DNA of 37,112 nt from DASQUK01 sp046723645 (GCA_046723645.1 JBKOUY010000123.1:1-37112); one strand, 5' to 3'; positions 20,513-28,995 are shown, counted from the first letter of the stretch. Made by a program: numbers and translations. Notes: generated from the letters alone by a model not told the origin.

Positions 20513-22909
20513 ATGGCACGCACCGCGCCGGTTTCCACGTCCACCGCCTCGGCCGATGACCTCGCGCTTGTCGACGCCTGGTGGCGGGCGGCCAACTACC
20601 TGTCCGTCGGGCAGATCTACCTGCTCGACAACCCGCTGCTGCAGGAGCCGCTGACGGTCGACCACGTCAAGCCGCGGCTGCTGGGCCACTGGGGCACGAC
20701 CCCCGGCCTCAACCTCGTCTACGCCCACCTCAACCGGGTGATCCGGGCCCGCGAGCTGGCGATGATCTTCGTGTGCGGCCCGGGCCACGGCGGCCCGGCC
20801 ATGGTCGCCAACACCTACCTGGAGGGCAGCTACTCCGAGCTGTACCCGGCCGTCGCGCAGGACGAGGCCGGGATGCGGTCGCTGTTCCGCCAGTTCTCGT
20901 TCCCCGGCGGCGTCCCCAGCCACGCCGCCCCGGAGACCCCCGGATCGATCAACGAGGGCGGCGAGCTGGGCTACAGCCTGGCCCACGCCTATGGCGCCGC
21001 CTTCGACCACCCCGACCTCGTCGTCGCGTGCGTCGTGGGCGACGGCGAGGCGGAGACGGGGGCGCTGGCCACCAGCTGGCACTCGAACAAGTTCCTCAAC
21101 CCGGCGGTCGACGGGGCGGTCCTGCCCATCCTCCACCTCAATGGCTACAAGATCGCCAACCCCACTGTGCTGGCCCGCATCCCCGCACCCGAGCTGACGG
21201 GGCTGCTGGAGGGTTATGGCCACACGGTCCACCTGGTGGACGGCGACGAGCCCGAGCCCGTGCACCGGGCGCTGGCCGACGCCCTCGACGCCGCGCTCGA
21301 CGAGATCGCGGCCATCCAGGCGGCCGCCCGCAGCGACGGCCACGCCGACGAGAGCCGGCGGCCCCGCTGGCCGATGATCGTGCTCCGCACCCCCAAGGGC
21401 TGGACCGGTCCGGCGGTGGTGGATGGCAAGCAGGTGGAGGGCACGTACCGGTCGCACCAGGTCCCCCTCGCCGGGCTGGCGCAGAACCCCGAGCACCTCC
21501 GCCAGCTCGAGTCGTGGATGCGGAGCTACCGCCCGGACGAGCTGTTCGTAGATGGTCGGCTGCGCGCGGAGATCGCCCGCCTGGCGCCCGACGGCGACCT
21601 GCGCATGGGCGCCAGCCCCTACGCCAACGGCGGCCGGCTGCGTCGCGAGCTCGACCTGCCCGACTTCCGGGACTACGCCGTGGACGTCCCCGCCCCGGAC
21701 GCCACCCGCAGCGAGCCGACCCGCGTCCTCGGCGTCTGGCTGCGCGACATCGTGCGCCGCAACCCGCGCACGTTCCGGATCACCGGTCCCGACGAGACCG
21801 CGTCCAACCGGCTGTCGGCGGTCTTCGAGGCGACCAACCGCGCATGGGTGGCCGAGACCCTGCCCGAGGACGACCACCTGGCGCCCGACGGGCGGGTGAT
21901 GGAGGTGCTCTCGGAGCACCTGTGCCAGGGCTGGCTCGAGGGCTATCTGCTCACCGGCCGGCACGGGCTGTTCAACTGCTACGAGGCCTTCGTCCACATC
22001 ATCGACTCGATGTTCAACCAACACGCCAAGTGGCTGAAGGTGACCCGGCAGCTCGACTGGCGCGCCCCCCTCTCGTCGTTCAACTACCTGTTGTCGAGCC
22101 ACGTCTGGCGCCAGGACCACAACGGCTTCTCCCACCAGGACCCCGGGTTCATCGACCACGTGGTCAACAAGAAGGCCGAGGTGGTGCGGGTCTACCTGCC
22201 GCCCGATGCCAACTGCCTCCTGTCGGTCATGGACCACTGCCTGCGCAGCGTCGACTACGTCAACGTGGTGGTGGCGGGCAAGAACGAGATGCCCAACTGG
22301 CTGGGCATGGACGAGGCGATCGCCCACTGCACCGCCGGCATCGGCATCTGGGACTGGGCCTCCATGGTCAAGGCGGGCACGGGTGGCTACCCCGACGTGG
22401 TGCTCGGCTGCTGCGGCGACGTCCCCACCCTGGAGACCCTCGCGGCCGCCGACCTGCTGCGCCGCCACCTGCCCGACCTGCGGGTGCGGGTGGTCAACGT
22501 GGTCGACCTGATGCGGCTGCAGGACCAGGCCGAGCATCCCCACGGCCTGCCGGACGACGAGTTCGACGCCATCTTCACCGCCGACCGGCCGGTCGTGTTC
22601 GCGTACCACGGCTACCCCCGGCTCATCCACGAGCTGACCTACCGGCGCACCAACCACCGCAACCTCCACGTGCGCGGCTACAAGGAGGAGGGCACGACCA
22701 CGACGCCGTTCGACATGGTCATGCTCAACGACCTCGACCGCTACCACCTGGTGATGGACGTGATCGACCGGGTCCCGGCCCTCGGCACCACCGCGGCCGA
22801 CGTGCGCGAGGCCATGGTGGCCAAGCGGGCCGAGGCGCGGGCGTACACCCGGGCGGTGGGCGACGACCTGCCCGAGGTCCGCGACTGGACCTGGTCATCG
22901 ACGAGCTGA
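20513..22909 (+). CDS. xfp: Xylulose-5-phosphate/fructose-6-phosphate phosphoketolase
   Basis: 798-aa thiamine-diphosphate enzyme that splits xylulose 5-phosphate or fructose 6-phosphate with phosphate to acetyl-phosphate plus a shorter sugar phosphate. Family blocks seen: the N-terminal WWRAANYLSVGQIYL, GPGHGGPAM (89-97), SFPGGVPSHAAPETPGSI, the TDP/Mg site GDGEAETGALATSWHSNKF (177-195), and C-terminal blocks GRHGLFNCYEAFVHIIDSM and YKEEGTTTTPFDM. Length is typical. ATG 20513 follows AACCAT by 6 nt, a possible leaderless start. Acetate kinase starts 10 nt downstream, giving the phosphoketolase-acetate route that yields ATP without carbon loss. Confidence 0.97.
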   Translation: MARTAPVSTSTASADDLALVDAWWRAANYLSVGQIYLLDNPLLQEPLTVDHVKPRLLGHWGTTPGLNLVYAHLNRVIRARELAMIFVCGPGHGGPAMVANTYLEGSYSELYPAVAQDEAGMRSLFRQFSFPGGVPSHAAPETPGSINEGGELGYSLAHAYGAAFDHPDLVVACVVGDGEAETGALATSWHSNKFLNPAVDGAVLPILHLNGYKIANPTVLARIPAPELTGLLEGYGHTVHLVDGDEPEPVHRALADALDAALDEIAAIQAAARSDGHADESRRPRWPMIVLRTPKGWTGPAVVDGKQVEGTYRSHQVPLAGLAQNPEHLRQLESWMRSYRPDELFVDGRLRAEIARLAPDGDLRMGASPYANGGRLRRELDLPDFRDYAVDVPAPDATRSEPTRVLGVWLRDIVRRNPRTFRITGPDETASNRLSAVFEATNRAWVAETLPEDDHLAPDGRVMEVLSEHLCQGWLEGYLLTGRHGLFNCYEAFVHIIDSMFNQHAKWLKVTRQLDWRAPLSSFNYLLSSHVWRQDHNGFSHQDPGFIDHVVNKKAEVVRVYLPPDANCLLSVMDHCLRSVDYVNVVVAGKNEMPNWLGMDEAIAHCTAGIGIWDWASMVKAGTGGYPDVVLGCCGDVPTLETLAAADLLRRHLPDLRVRVVNVVDLMRLQDQAEHPHGLPDDEFDAIFTADRPVVFAYHGYPRLIHELTYRRTNHRNLHVRGYKEEGTTTTPFDMVMLNDLDRYHLVMDVIDRVPALGTTAADVREAMVAKRAEARAYTRAVGDDLPEVRDWTWSSTS

Positions 22910-22919
22910 CTGGTGGGTA

Positions 22920-24017
22920 GTGCGGATCCTGGTGGTCAACGCCGGTTCGTCGAGCCTGAAGCTCCGGGTGGTTGGCGACGACGACGAGGTGCTCGGCAGC
23001 GAGGACCTCGGCCCCATCGATGGGCTCGCCGACGACGATCTGGGCCGGGCGCTCGAGAAGCTGGGGGGCGTCGACGCGGTCGGTCACCGGATCGTCCACG
23101 GCGGCGAGGGCTACCGGGAGCCGGTGCTGGTCGACGGCGGCGTCCGCGCCGAGCTCGAGGCGCTCACCGACTTGGCGCCGCTGCACCAGCCCCTGTCGCT
23201 GGCCGCCCTCGACGCCGTGACCGCACTCGCCCCCGACGTGCCCGCCGTCGCCTGCTTCGACACCGCGTTCCACGCCACGCTGCCGGCGGCGGCGTCAACC
23301 TACGCCGTCCCAGCGGAGTGGCGGGAGCGCCTCCACCTCCGCCGTTACGGGTTCCACGGCCTGTCGCACGCGTACGCCGCCCGGACGGCGGCGGCCGCCG
23401 TCGACGACGCCGCCGCGCGCCTGGTCACGTGCCACCTCGGTGCGGGCGCCTCCCTCGCGGCGGTGCGCGACGGCCGCTGCGTCGACACAACGATGGGCTT
23501 CACTCCGCTGGAGGGGCTGGTGATGGCCACACGGTCGGGCACCGTGGACCCGGGCGCCGTGCTGTGGCTCGTGACCCGCCACGGCCTCGATCCGGGTGCG
23601 GTCTCAGATGCGCTGGAACGCGACTCGGGGCTGCTCGCACTGGCGGGGACCGCGGACATGGCCGCGGTGGTGGACGCATGCCGCCGGGGCGAGCCGGCCG
23701 CCCAGCTCGCCCTCGAGGTCTACGTGCACCGGCTGCGGGCGGCGATCGCGGCGATGGTGGCGAGCCTCGGCGGCCTCGATGCCCTGGTGTTCACCGGGGG
23801 CGTCGGCGAGAACGCCCCGGCGGTCCGAGCGGCGGCGGTGGCGGGGTTGGGGTTCCTAAGGGTCGCACTCGATGCCCGGCGCAACGACGCGGCGGTCGGC
23901 GCCGGCGCCGCCCCCCAGACCGACATCACGGCCCCCGGTTCCGCGGTCCGTGCGCTCGTGGTCGCCGCCCGCGAGGACCTGGAGATCGCCCGGGGGGTCC
24001 GCGCCGGGCTGCGATGA
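22920..24017 (+). CDS. ackA: Acetate kinase
   Basis: 365-aa ASKHA-fold kinase that converts acetyl-phosphate and ADP to acetate and ATP. Motifs: VNAGSSSLKLRV at the N-terminus, VGHRIVHGG, the catalytic Asp region CFDTAFH, RYGFHGLSHAY, CHLGAGASLAA, TMGFTPLEGLVMATRSG and FTGGVGENAP. It is about 30 residues shorter than the usual 395-400 because several surface loops are trimmed; no active-site block is missing. Start GTG 22920 is 10 nt after the xfp stop, so the pair is one operon and handles the phosphoketolase product. No phosphotransacetylase gene lies in the window. Confidence 0.95.
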   Translation: MRILVVNAGSSSLKLRVVGDDDEVLGSEDLGPIDGLADDDLGRALEKLGGVDAVGHRIVHGGEGYREPVLVDGGVRAELEALTDLAPLHQPLSLAALDAVTALAPDVPAVACFDTAFHATLPAAASTYAVPAEWRERLHLRRYGFHGLSHAYAARTAAAAVDDAAARLVTCHLGAGASLAAVRDGRCVDTTMGFTPLEGLVMATRSGTVDPGAVLWLVTRHGLDPGAVSDALERDSGLLALAGTADMAAVVDACRRGEPAAQLALEVYVHRLRAAIAAMVASLGGLDALVFTGGVGENAPAVRAAAVAGLGFLRVALDARRNDAAVGAGAAPQTDITAPGSAVRALVVAAREDLEIARGVRAGLR

Positions 24018-24056
24018 TGCAGGGCAGCCTCGGGCTGACTGCGATGATGCAGGGCA
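24009..24056 (+). repeat. 30-bp tandem duplication at the ackA stop
   Basis: CTGCGATGATGCAGGGCA occurs at 24009-24026 and 24039-24056, with matching CCTCG after each following one variable base; the period is 30 bp. The first copy contains the ackA stop codon. Each unit holds a small dyad CTGC-GATGAT-GCAG. The repeat lies in the short ackA to phosphoesterase spacer. Confidence 0.8.
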
Positions 24057-24084
24057 TCCTCGATGGCGAGATGGGGAGTCGCCC

Positions 24085-25935
24085 ATGGAGCCCATGCAGA
24101 CGCGCCCAGCCTGGCGTCCCGAACGCCCGAGCGACGACACGCCGCCCCCGCGACCGCGGAGCCTCGATCCCGACGATCTGCGCTTCGTTCGGCAGGACGC
24201 CGTACGTTGGTTCAGTCCCGGTGCCCTCACGGGGTCGGGGCTGCACGTCGGGCTCACATCCGTGTTCGGATCGTTCCTCGACAAACGCGAGCTCCAGTCA
24301 CGCAAGGCGCCCGCGGTCGACCGCACGTATGCCGACCGCAACCAGCTCTGGATCGACTACGTCGCCGACACCGGGGACGGCTTCCCGGCGACGATGACCG
24401 TGGCGGCACACCTGGGGCGGCGGTCGCTCGCCGTGGGTGTCGATGCCGGCGTAGATGGCAACCGCGATGAGCGGGAGCTGCCCCGCGGCGACATCCTCGT
24501 GCTGGGGGGCGACGAGGTCTACCCGGGCGCCGGCGCCCAGGCGTACGAGAACCGCCTCGAGGGGCCGTTCCGGGCCGCGCTGCCCTGGACCGTCGGTGAC
24601 CATCCGGCGATGTACGCGGTCCCCGGCAACCACGACTGGTACGACGGGCTCACCGGATTCCTGCGCCTCTTCACCCAGCAGCGCTGGGTGGGCGGGTGGA
24701 CCACGCGGCAGAGCCGCAGCTACTTCGCGGTCGAGCTGCCGCACAACTGGTGCCTGTGGGGCGTCGACATCCAGCTCGACATGTACGTCGACGAGCCCCA
24801 GCTCGAGTTCTTCGGCGAGGTGGCCGCCAGCACGTCGCCCGGCGCGAGGCTCATCCTGGCCACCCCCGTGCCCACTTGGACCGAGCTCGAGCGCGACCCG
24901 AACGCGTACCGCAACCTTGCGTTCATCGAGCGCACGCTTGTGCGTCCCTACGGGATCGACCTCAAGCTCACGGTGGCCGGCGACCTGCACCACTACACGC
25001 GGTACACGCGTCAGGGCACGACCGGTGACGGCGAGCGAGCCGCCAGCCCGGCGCACAAGATCACGTCGGGCGGCGGGGGCGCCTTCCTGCACCCCACCCA
25101 CGACCTGCGCCGCGACGTCGAGATCGTGGTCGACCCGGACGACCCGGCCGACCGGGCCGAGTACCACATGGAGGCCGCCTATCCCGGCCGGTCCACCTCC
25201 CGGCGGCTTTCCCTCTGGGCACTGGCGTTGCCGTGGCGCAACCCGAGCTTCATGGTCGTGCCGGCCGTTCTCACCGTGTCGCTCCTGTGGACCAACCAGT
25301 TCGGGCTGCGGAGCCTCGGGCGCACCGACCAGACCTTCGCCGCCGCGGCCGAGAACTGGGGCTGGTCGGACCTGTTCACCGGGCTGTTCCGCAACCCGCT
25401 CTCGGCGGTGACGGTCGTGGCGCTGTTCTTCGGGTTGTGGGCCTTCGCGCGAACGCCACCGTGGGCGCCGCGTGGCTGGCAGCGCTACGCGGCCAAGACC
25501 GTCATGGCCCTGATCCACACGTTGGCGCAGGTGCTCACCGTCGTGGCGGTCGCGCTCCTGGCGATCACGGTGGCGTCTGCGGTGGCCGACCGCGGCTGGC
25601 TGTTCACCGCCACCGCCAGCGTCGTGGCGTTCGCGGCCGGTGCGGTGGCGGGTTCGGTGGTGGTCGGCGCCTACCTGGCGGCAGCGAACGGCCTGCCCGG
25701 GATCAGGGCCCACGGCAACGAGGCGTTCGCCGCGTCCCGCATCACAGGCCACAAGAACTTCCTGCGCATGCACATCGACGAGGCCGGCAGGCTCACCGTT
25801 CACGCCGTCGGGATCGAGCGCGCCATCCACAAGTGGCGGCCCGACCCCGACAACGACGATCCCGAGGCGTCGTGGGTCGTGCCGGCCAAGGGCAGGATCC
25901 GCCCGCGCCTGATCGAGCGTGTGGTGATCGAGTGA
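24085..25935 (+). CDS. Calcineurin-like metallophosphoesterase with C-terminal membrane domain
   Basis: 616 aa. The phosphoesterase domain (about 80-330) has DYVADTGDGF (91-100), the GGDEVYPGAG block (141-150), GNHDWYDG (181-188) and GDLHHYTRY near residue 300. These equal the metal-binding motifs of the fold, but the first one is D-T-GD in place of the usual D-x-H. From about residue 385 four or so membrane helices follow (for example FMVVPAVLTVSLLW, VTVVALFFGLWAF, LTVVAVALLAITV), then a C-terminal soluble segment. ATG 24085 has GGGGAG upstream; M4 is an alternative. Plausibly it hydrolyses a phosphoester or phospholipid at the membrane; the substrate is unknown. It may be read through from ackA. 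Confidence 0.85.
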   Translation: MEPMQTRPAWRPERPSDDTPPPRPRSLDPDDLRFVRQDAVRWFSPGALTGSGLHVGLTSVFGSFLDKRELQSRKAPAVDRTYADRNQLWIDYVADTGDGFPATMTVAAHLGRRSLAVGVDAGVDGNRDERELPRGDILVLGGDEVYPGAGAQAYENRLEGPFRAALPWTVGDHPAMYAVPGNHDWYDGLTGFLRLFTQQRWVGGWTTRQSRSYFAVELPHNWCLWGVDIQLDMYVDEPQLEFFGEVAASTSPGARLILATPVPTWTELERDPNAYRNLAFIERTLVRPYGIDLKLTVAGDLHHYTRYTRQGTTGDGERAASPAHKITSGGGGAFLHPTHDLRRDVEIVVDPDDPADRAEYHMEAAYPGRSTSRRLSLWALALPWRNPSFMVVPAVLTVSLLWTNQFGLRSLGRTDQTFAAAAENWGWSDLFTGLFRNPLSAVTVVALFFGLWAFARTPPWAPRGWQRYAAKTVMALIHTLAQVLTVVAVALLAITVASAVADRGWLFTATASVVAFAAGAVAGSVVVGAYLAAANGLPGIRAHGNEAFAASRITGHKNFLRMHIDEAGRLTVHAVGIERAIHKWRPDPDNDDPEASWVVPAKGRIRPRLIERVVIE

Positions 25936-25958
25936 CCCGGCGGGGTTGCTCAGCCGGG
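25936..25958. terminator. Short hairpin between convergent genes
   Basis: CCCGGC (25936-25941) and GCCGGG (25953-25958) form a 6-bp stem with an 11-nt loop in the 24-nt gap between the phosphoesterase stop and the LuxR regulator stop. It may end both transcripts; the stem is short and lacks a T-run. Confidence 0.4.
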
Positions 25959-25959
25959 C

Positions 25960-26622
25960 CTACTGCACGAGGCCCTCGCGCCACGCGATAGCCACAGCCG
26001 CGGCGCGGTCGCCGACGCCGAGCTTCCGGTAGAGGTTGCGCATGTGGGTCCGCACGGTCTGCCAGGAGAGCTGCATCTTGTCGGCCGCCTGCCGGGGGCT
26101 CAGCCCCTCGCCCAGCAGCGTCAACAGTTCCGCCTCTCGCCGGGTCAGCCCGAGATGGGCGCCCGGCCAGCCGCCGAGATCGACCGTGCGCGCCGCGAGT
26201 TGCGCCGCCTCGGTCGCCAGGCGCGGCGTGATCACCGTTTCGCCTGCGGCCAGCCGCTTCAACGCGTCGACGAGGTCGTCGGCCGACGCGGATTTGAGGA
26301 GGTAGCCGCGGACGCCGACTCGTAGGGCCTGGAGCAGCAGGCGCAGGTCGTCGTTGTCGGTGAACACGGCCACGGCGAACGGCGGATCCTGGGCCAGCAC
26401 CTTCACGGCGGCGTCGATGCCCGCGGCCCGGCGCGAGAAGGCGTCGATCAGCATCACGTCGGCGCCCTCCTCGGTGTCGGGCGCCATCACCATTTCCGGG
26501 TCGCCCTCGGCGACGCCGATGACGGCGACGTCGTCGCTGTGAGGCGCCAGCATCGACCTGAGGCCCTCGATGACGATCCGATCGTCGTTGGCCAGCAGCA
26601 CTCGCACGGGACGATCGGGCAT
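25960..26622 (-). CDS. LuxR/NarL-family response regulator (RR3)
   Basis: 220 aa. The receiver domain has N12-D13-D14, putative phosphoacceptor D60 in VMLIDAFSRR, and Lys in YLLKSAS. The DNA-binding domain begins LTRREAELLTLLGEGLSP with recognition helix SWQTVRTHMRNLYRKLG. AGGAG lies 7-8 nt before the ATG. No kinase gene is adjacent (orphan). It is divergent from a receiver-PP2C phosphatase 200 bp away, so the two may share a signalling route. Confidence 0.9.
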   Translation of the reverse strand: MPDRPVRVLLANDDRIVIEGLRSMLAPHSDDVAVIGVAEGDPEMVMAPDTEEGADVMLIDAFSRRAAGIDAAVKVLAQDPPFAVAVFTDNDDLRLLLQALRVGVRGYLLKSASADDLVDALKRLAAGETVITPRLATEAAQLAARTVDLGGWPGAHLGLTRREAELLTLLGEGLSPRQAADKMQLSWQTVRTHMRNLYRKLGVGDRAAAVAIAWREGLVQ

Positions 26623-26714
26623 GCGGGCTCTCCTGGGGCGTCGACGACGATGGGTGCTCGGGTTGTCGCTACCCGTACGGCCGCGGGCCCATTCACCGGT
26701 CGACCGATCTCCCG

Positions 26715-26730
26715 TACCGCGAGCGCGGTA
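26715..26730. promoter_or_regulatory. Dyad in the divergent RR3/phosphatase region
   Basis: TACCGC (26715-26720) and GCGGTA (26725-26730) form a perfect 6-bp inverted repeat around GAGC, followed directly by TAGG, giving GCGGTATAGG that resembles a -10. A related TACCCGTACGG lies at about 26670-26680. It lies in the 200-bp gap between RR3 and the PP2C gene and could be an operator for either; the binding factor is unknown. Confidence 0.45.
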
Positions 26731-26822
26731 TAGGCGCGCACATCTTGACGTGCGACGATGCCCGCCGGCTGGGTGTGGATCCGGGAATCGGGCCGAGCCG
26801 CATCAGCTCCCGCGACTGATGG

Positions 26823-28070
26823 ATGTGCGGAATGACGCTTCCCGAGGACACGACCTCGCTTGCACCACCGCCGACGGATCACCCGCCGAACGCGCCCCAG
26901 CCGCTCGAGGTCGTGACCACGCCGACGACGCGGCGCCTGCTCGTCGTCGACGACGACGAGAGCAACTACCGCCTCATTCGCAAGCTCCTGTGCCAGGGCC
27001 TGCCAGGGGCCACGATCGATCGGGTCGGCACCCTGGCGGACGCCTGCCGGGAGGCGGCGGCGTCGGACTGCGTGCTGCTGGACATCGGCCTTCCCGACGC
27101 GGACGGCACCGCGGGGGTGAAGCGCCTCACACGGGAGGCCCCGAACACCGCCATCGTCGTGCTGGCCAGAGCGGCCAGCGAGGAGCTCGGCGCCGCGTCG
27201 CTGAGCGCCGGCGCGCAGGACTACCTCATCAAGGGGCGGGTGGATGAGCAGCTCCTGTCCCGGTCGGTGCGGTACGCGATCGAGCGACACCGGGCTGCGC
27301 AGCTCAGCCGCGAGCTTCTGCGAGCCGACCGGCAACGGGCGGAGAACGCCCGCCTCGAGCGCGCCCTGACGCCAACCCCGGTGATCCGGTCGAGCGACAT
27401 AAGCGTGGTGGTGCGGTACCAGGCGGGGCGCCGCGGGGCCCAGCTGGGCGGCGACTTCTACGACGCGATCGAGAACGACGACGGCACGTGCGCCGTCCTG
27501 GTGGGCGACGTCGTCGGCCACGGACCCGACGCCGCCGCCCTGGCGGCGCGCCTGCGCAGCGCCTGGCGCGCCCTTGCCCTCGCAGGCCTCGACCAGGTCG
27601 CAATCCTCGGCGTGCTGGACAGGTTCCTGCGGACCGAGGGAGAGCATTTCACGTTCGCCAGCCTCGCCATCCTGGTCGTTCGCGAGGACCGGCAGGCGGG
27701 CACCCTGGTTCTCGCCGGCCATCCGCCGCCGGTGCGGCTCGGTTCGCCGAGCTGTCCCGCCGGTGCCGGCGTCCACGGCCCGCTGGTGGGCGTCATGCCC
27801 CGGCCCCGCTGGTCGCCGGTCGAGGTCGACCTGGGCGCCGGTTCCGAGTTGCTCCTCTACACGGACGGCATCGTCGAGGGGTGGGCCAACAGCCACCGCA
27901 CGAAGCGGCTGGGCGTGGGGGCGCTGATCGAGGTGCTCGACCGGCTGCGGGCCCAGGGCCTGGGCGGGGCCGAGCTCCTCGACGCGCTGATCGACGAGGT
28001 GCAGCGACGGAACGGGAGGCCGCTCCGGGACGACGTGGCCCTGTGCCTGGTCGGCATACCCGGGCGGTGA
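26823..28070 (+). CDS. Response-regulator receiver fused to SpoIIE-type PP2C phosphatase
   Basis: 415 aa. After a Pro/Thr-rich N-terminus comes a receiver domain (about 38-155) with D43-D45, phosphoacceptor D87 in VLLDIGLPD and YLIKGR. A helical linker precedes a PP2C/SpoIIE serine phosphatase domain (about 190-412) with metal-site blocks GGDFYDAI, GDVVGHGPDAA, LLLYTDGIVEG and RDDVALC. Known proteins of this RsbU/RssB-like build reset anti-sigma-factor antagonists when the receiver is phosphorylated. The start is either ATG 26823 or the nearby ATG 26832 (MTLPEDTT). It is divergent from RR3. No anti-sigma or STAS gene is visible in the window, so partners are elsewhere. Confidence 0.9.
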   Translation: MCGMTLPEDTTSLAPPPTDHPPNAPQPLEVVTTPTTRRLLVVDDDESNYRLIRKLLCQGLPGATIDRVGTLADACREAAASDCVLLDIGLPDADGTAGVKRLTREAPNTAIVVLARAASEELGAASLSAGAQDYLIKGRVDEQLLSRSVRYAIERHRAAQLSRELLRADRQRAENARLERALTPTPVIRSSDISVVVRYQAGRRGAQLGGDFYDAIENDDGTCAVLVGDVVGHGPDAAALAARLRSAWRALALAGLDQVAILGVLDRFLRTEGEHFTFASLAILVVREDRQAGTLVLAGHPPPVRLGSPSCPAGAGVHGPLVGVMPRPRWSPVEVDLGAGSELLLYTDGIVEGWANSHRTKRLGVGALIEVLDRLRAQGLGGAELLDALIDEVQRRNGRPLRDDVALCLVGIPGR

Positions 28071-28115
28071 CTACATGGCGAGGCCACCCGCCGCCGTCAC
28101 CAGCGTCGAGCTGGG

Positions 28116-28886
28116 CTATAGGGCGAAGCAGCTGAACGTGATCGGCTGCTTCTCGAGTGCGTCCCGGACGCCGCTGTAGACGGCACCGTCGACGATCAGC
28201 CCCAGGTGCCCGACGACCCGGAGGAAGCACTGCGACTGCAGCGCCTTGTTGGTGATGTTGCCGTCGGCGGCATTCAGGAAGCTGTTGGTGTACGGCTGCA
28301 CCAGCTCGTCCATGACCGTCGCGATGTTGGTGTAGGCGACGTTGCCGATGCTGTCGTCGCCGGCATTGAGGCCCGCGAGAAAGCTCGAACCGATCGTCAT
28401 CTGCTCGCACGCCGCGATGCCGACACATGTGCCGAGCGTGAACACGCGGACGATGTTGGCGGCCACCGTGCCGTAGTTGGGCGTGCCCAGCGTGACGAGG
28501 CTGTCGACCTCGGCTGCGCCGCCGTAGTACTTCACGTAGGCCCGCGACACGAGCCCGCCCTCGGAATGACCGACCAGGTCGACCTTGGCGGCGCCGGTCT
28601 GGGCGCGCACGCCGTCGGCGAATGCGTCGAGCGCCTGGGCCGACCGCCCGATGTCCTGGGTGCCGAGCGTCGGTAGCTCGAAGTCCCAGACGCGATAGCC
28701 GTCGTCCCGAAGCCGCGCGACGAGTGGCTCGTAGGCGAAGCCCACCCCGAACAGCCCGTTGACGACGATCACCGGATCTCTTGCGGGCGCCGCCTGCGCG
28801 TCGGCGGCGTCGACGCCGGCACCCAGGACCGCCAGCACCGACGCCGCCGCCACGGCGGTCGCCAGGGCACGTCGAAGTCCCCTCAT
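28116..28886 (-). CDS. Secreted alpha/beta-hydrolase, lipase-like
   Basis: 256 aa with a signal peptide (about 1-30, ending in an Ala-rich region before ARDPVIVV). The fold opens with PVIVVNGLFG, where lipases place the oxyanion hole, and has the nucleophile elbow GHSEGG with Ser between, followed by VDSLVTLGTPNYG. This is the pattern of secreted actinobacterial triacylglycerol lipases/esterases; a likely catalytic His is in VVGHLGLI near the C-terminus. Four Cys suggest two disulphides. The start ATG is preceded by GAGGGGGGA. A TAACTT -10 overlapping the TTACC dyad at 28928-28941 suggests control by a repressor, perhaps responding to fatty acids (inference). Confidence 0.87.
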   Translation of the reverse strand: MRGLRRALATAVAAASVLAVLGAGVDAADAQAAPARDPVIVVNGLFGVGFAYEPLVARLRDDGYRVWDFELPTLGTQDIGRSAQALDAFADGVRAQTGAAKVDLVGHSEGGLVSRAYVKYYGGAAEVDSLVTLGTPNYGTVAANIVRVFTLGTCVGIAACEQMTIGSSFLAGLNAGDDSIGNVAYTNIATVMDELVQPYTNSFLNAADGNITNKALQSQCFLRVVGHLGLIVDGAVYSGVRDALEKQPITFSCFAL

Positions 28887-28927
28887 GGTCCCCCCTCGTT
28901 GTCGGTGAGCGCCCGCCCGCACAGAAG

Positions 28928-28941
28928 TTACCATTCGGTAA
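28928..28941. promoter_or_regulatory. TTACC-N4-GGTAA palindrome overlapping lipase -10
   Basis: A perfect 5-bp inverted repeat TTACC (28928-28932) and GGTAA (28937-28941) around ATTC. On the minus strand TAACTT (28930-28925) is a good -10 for the lipase gene and overlaps the right half of the dyad, the position expected for a repressor site. The size resembles a TetR- or GntR-type half-site pair; no such regulator gene is in the window. Confidence 0.55.
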
Positions 28942-28995
28942 TGTCCGGGGGACGTAGCCCGGCGCGTGGCCAGGGAGCGTGGCCCGGGAGCGTCG

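Noticed and set aside
19319..22747. 1142-codon open frame on the minus strand opposite phosphoketolase
   Set aside because: It is antisense to a certain gene (xfp) and the preceding genes, its composition (runs of Val, His, Gly, Arg) is that of a high-GC mirror frame, and no domain is seen.
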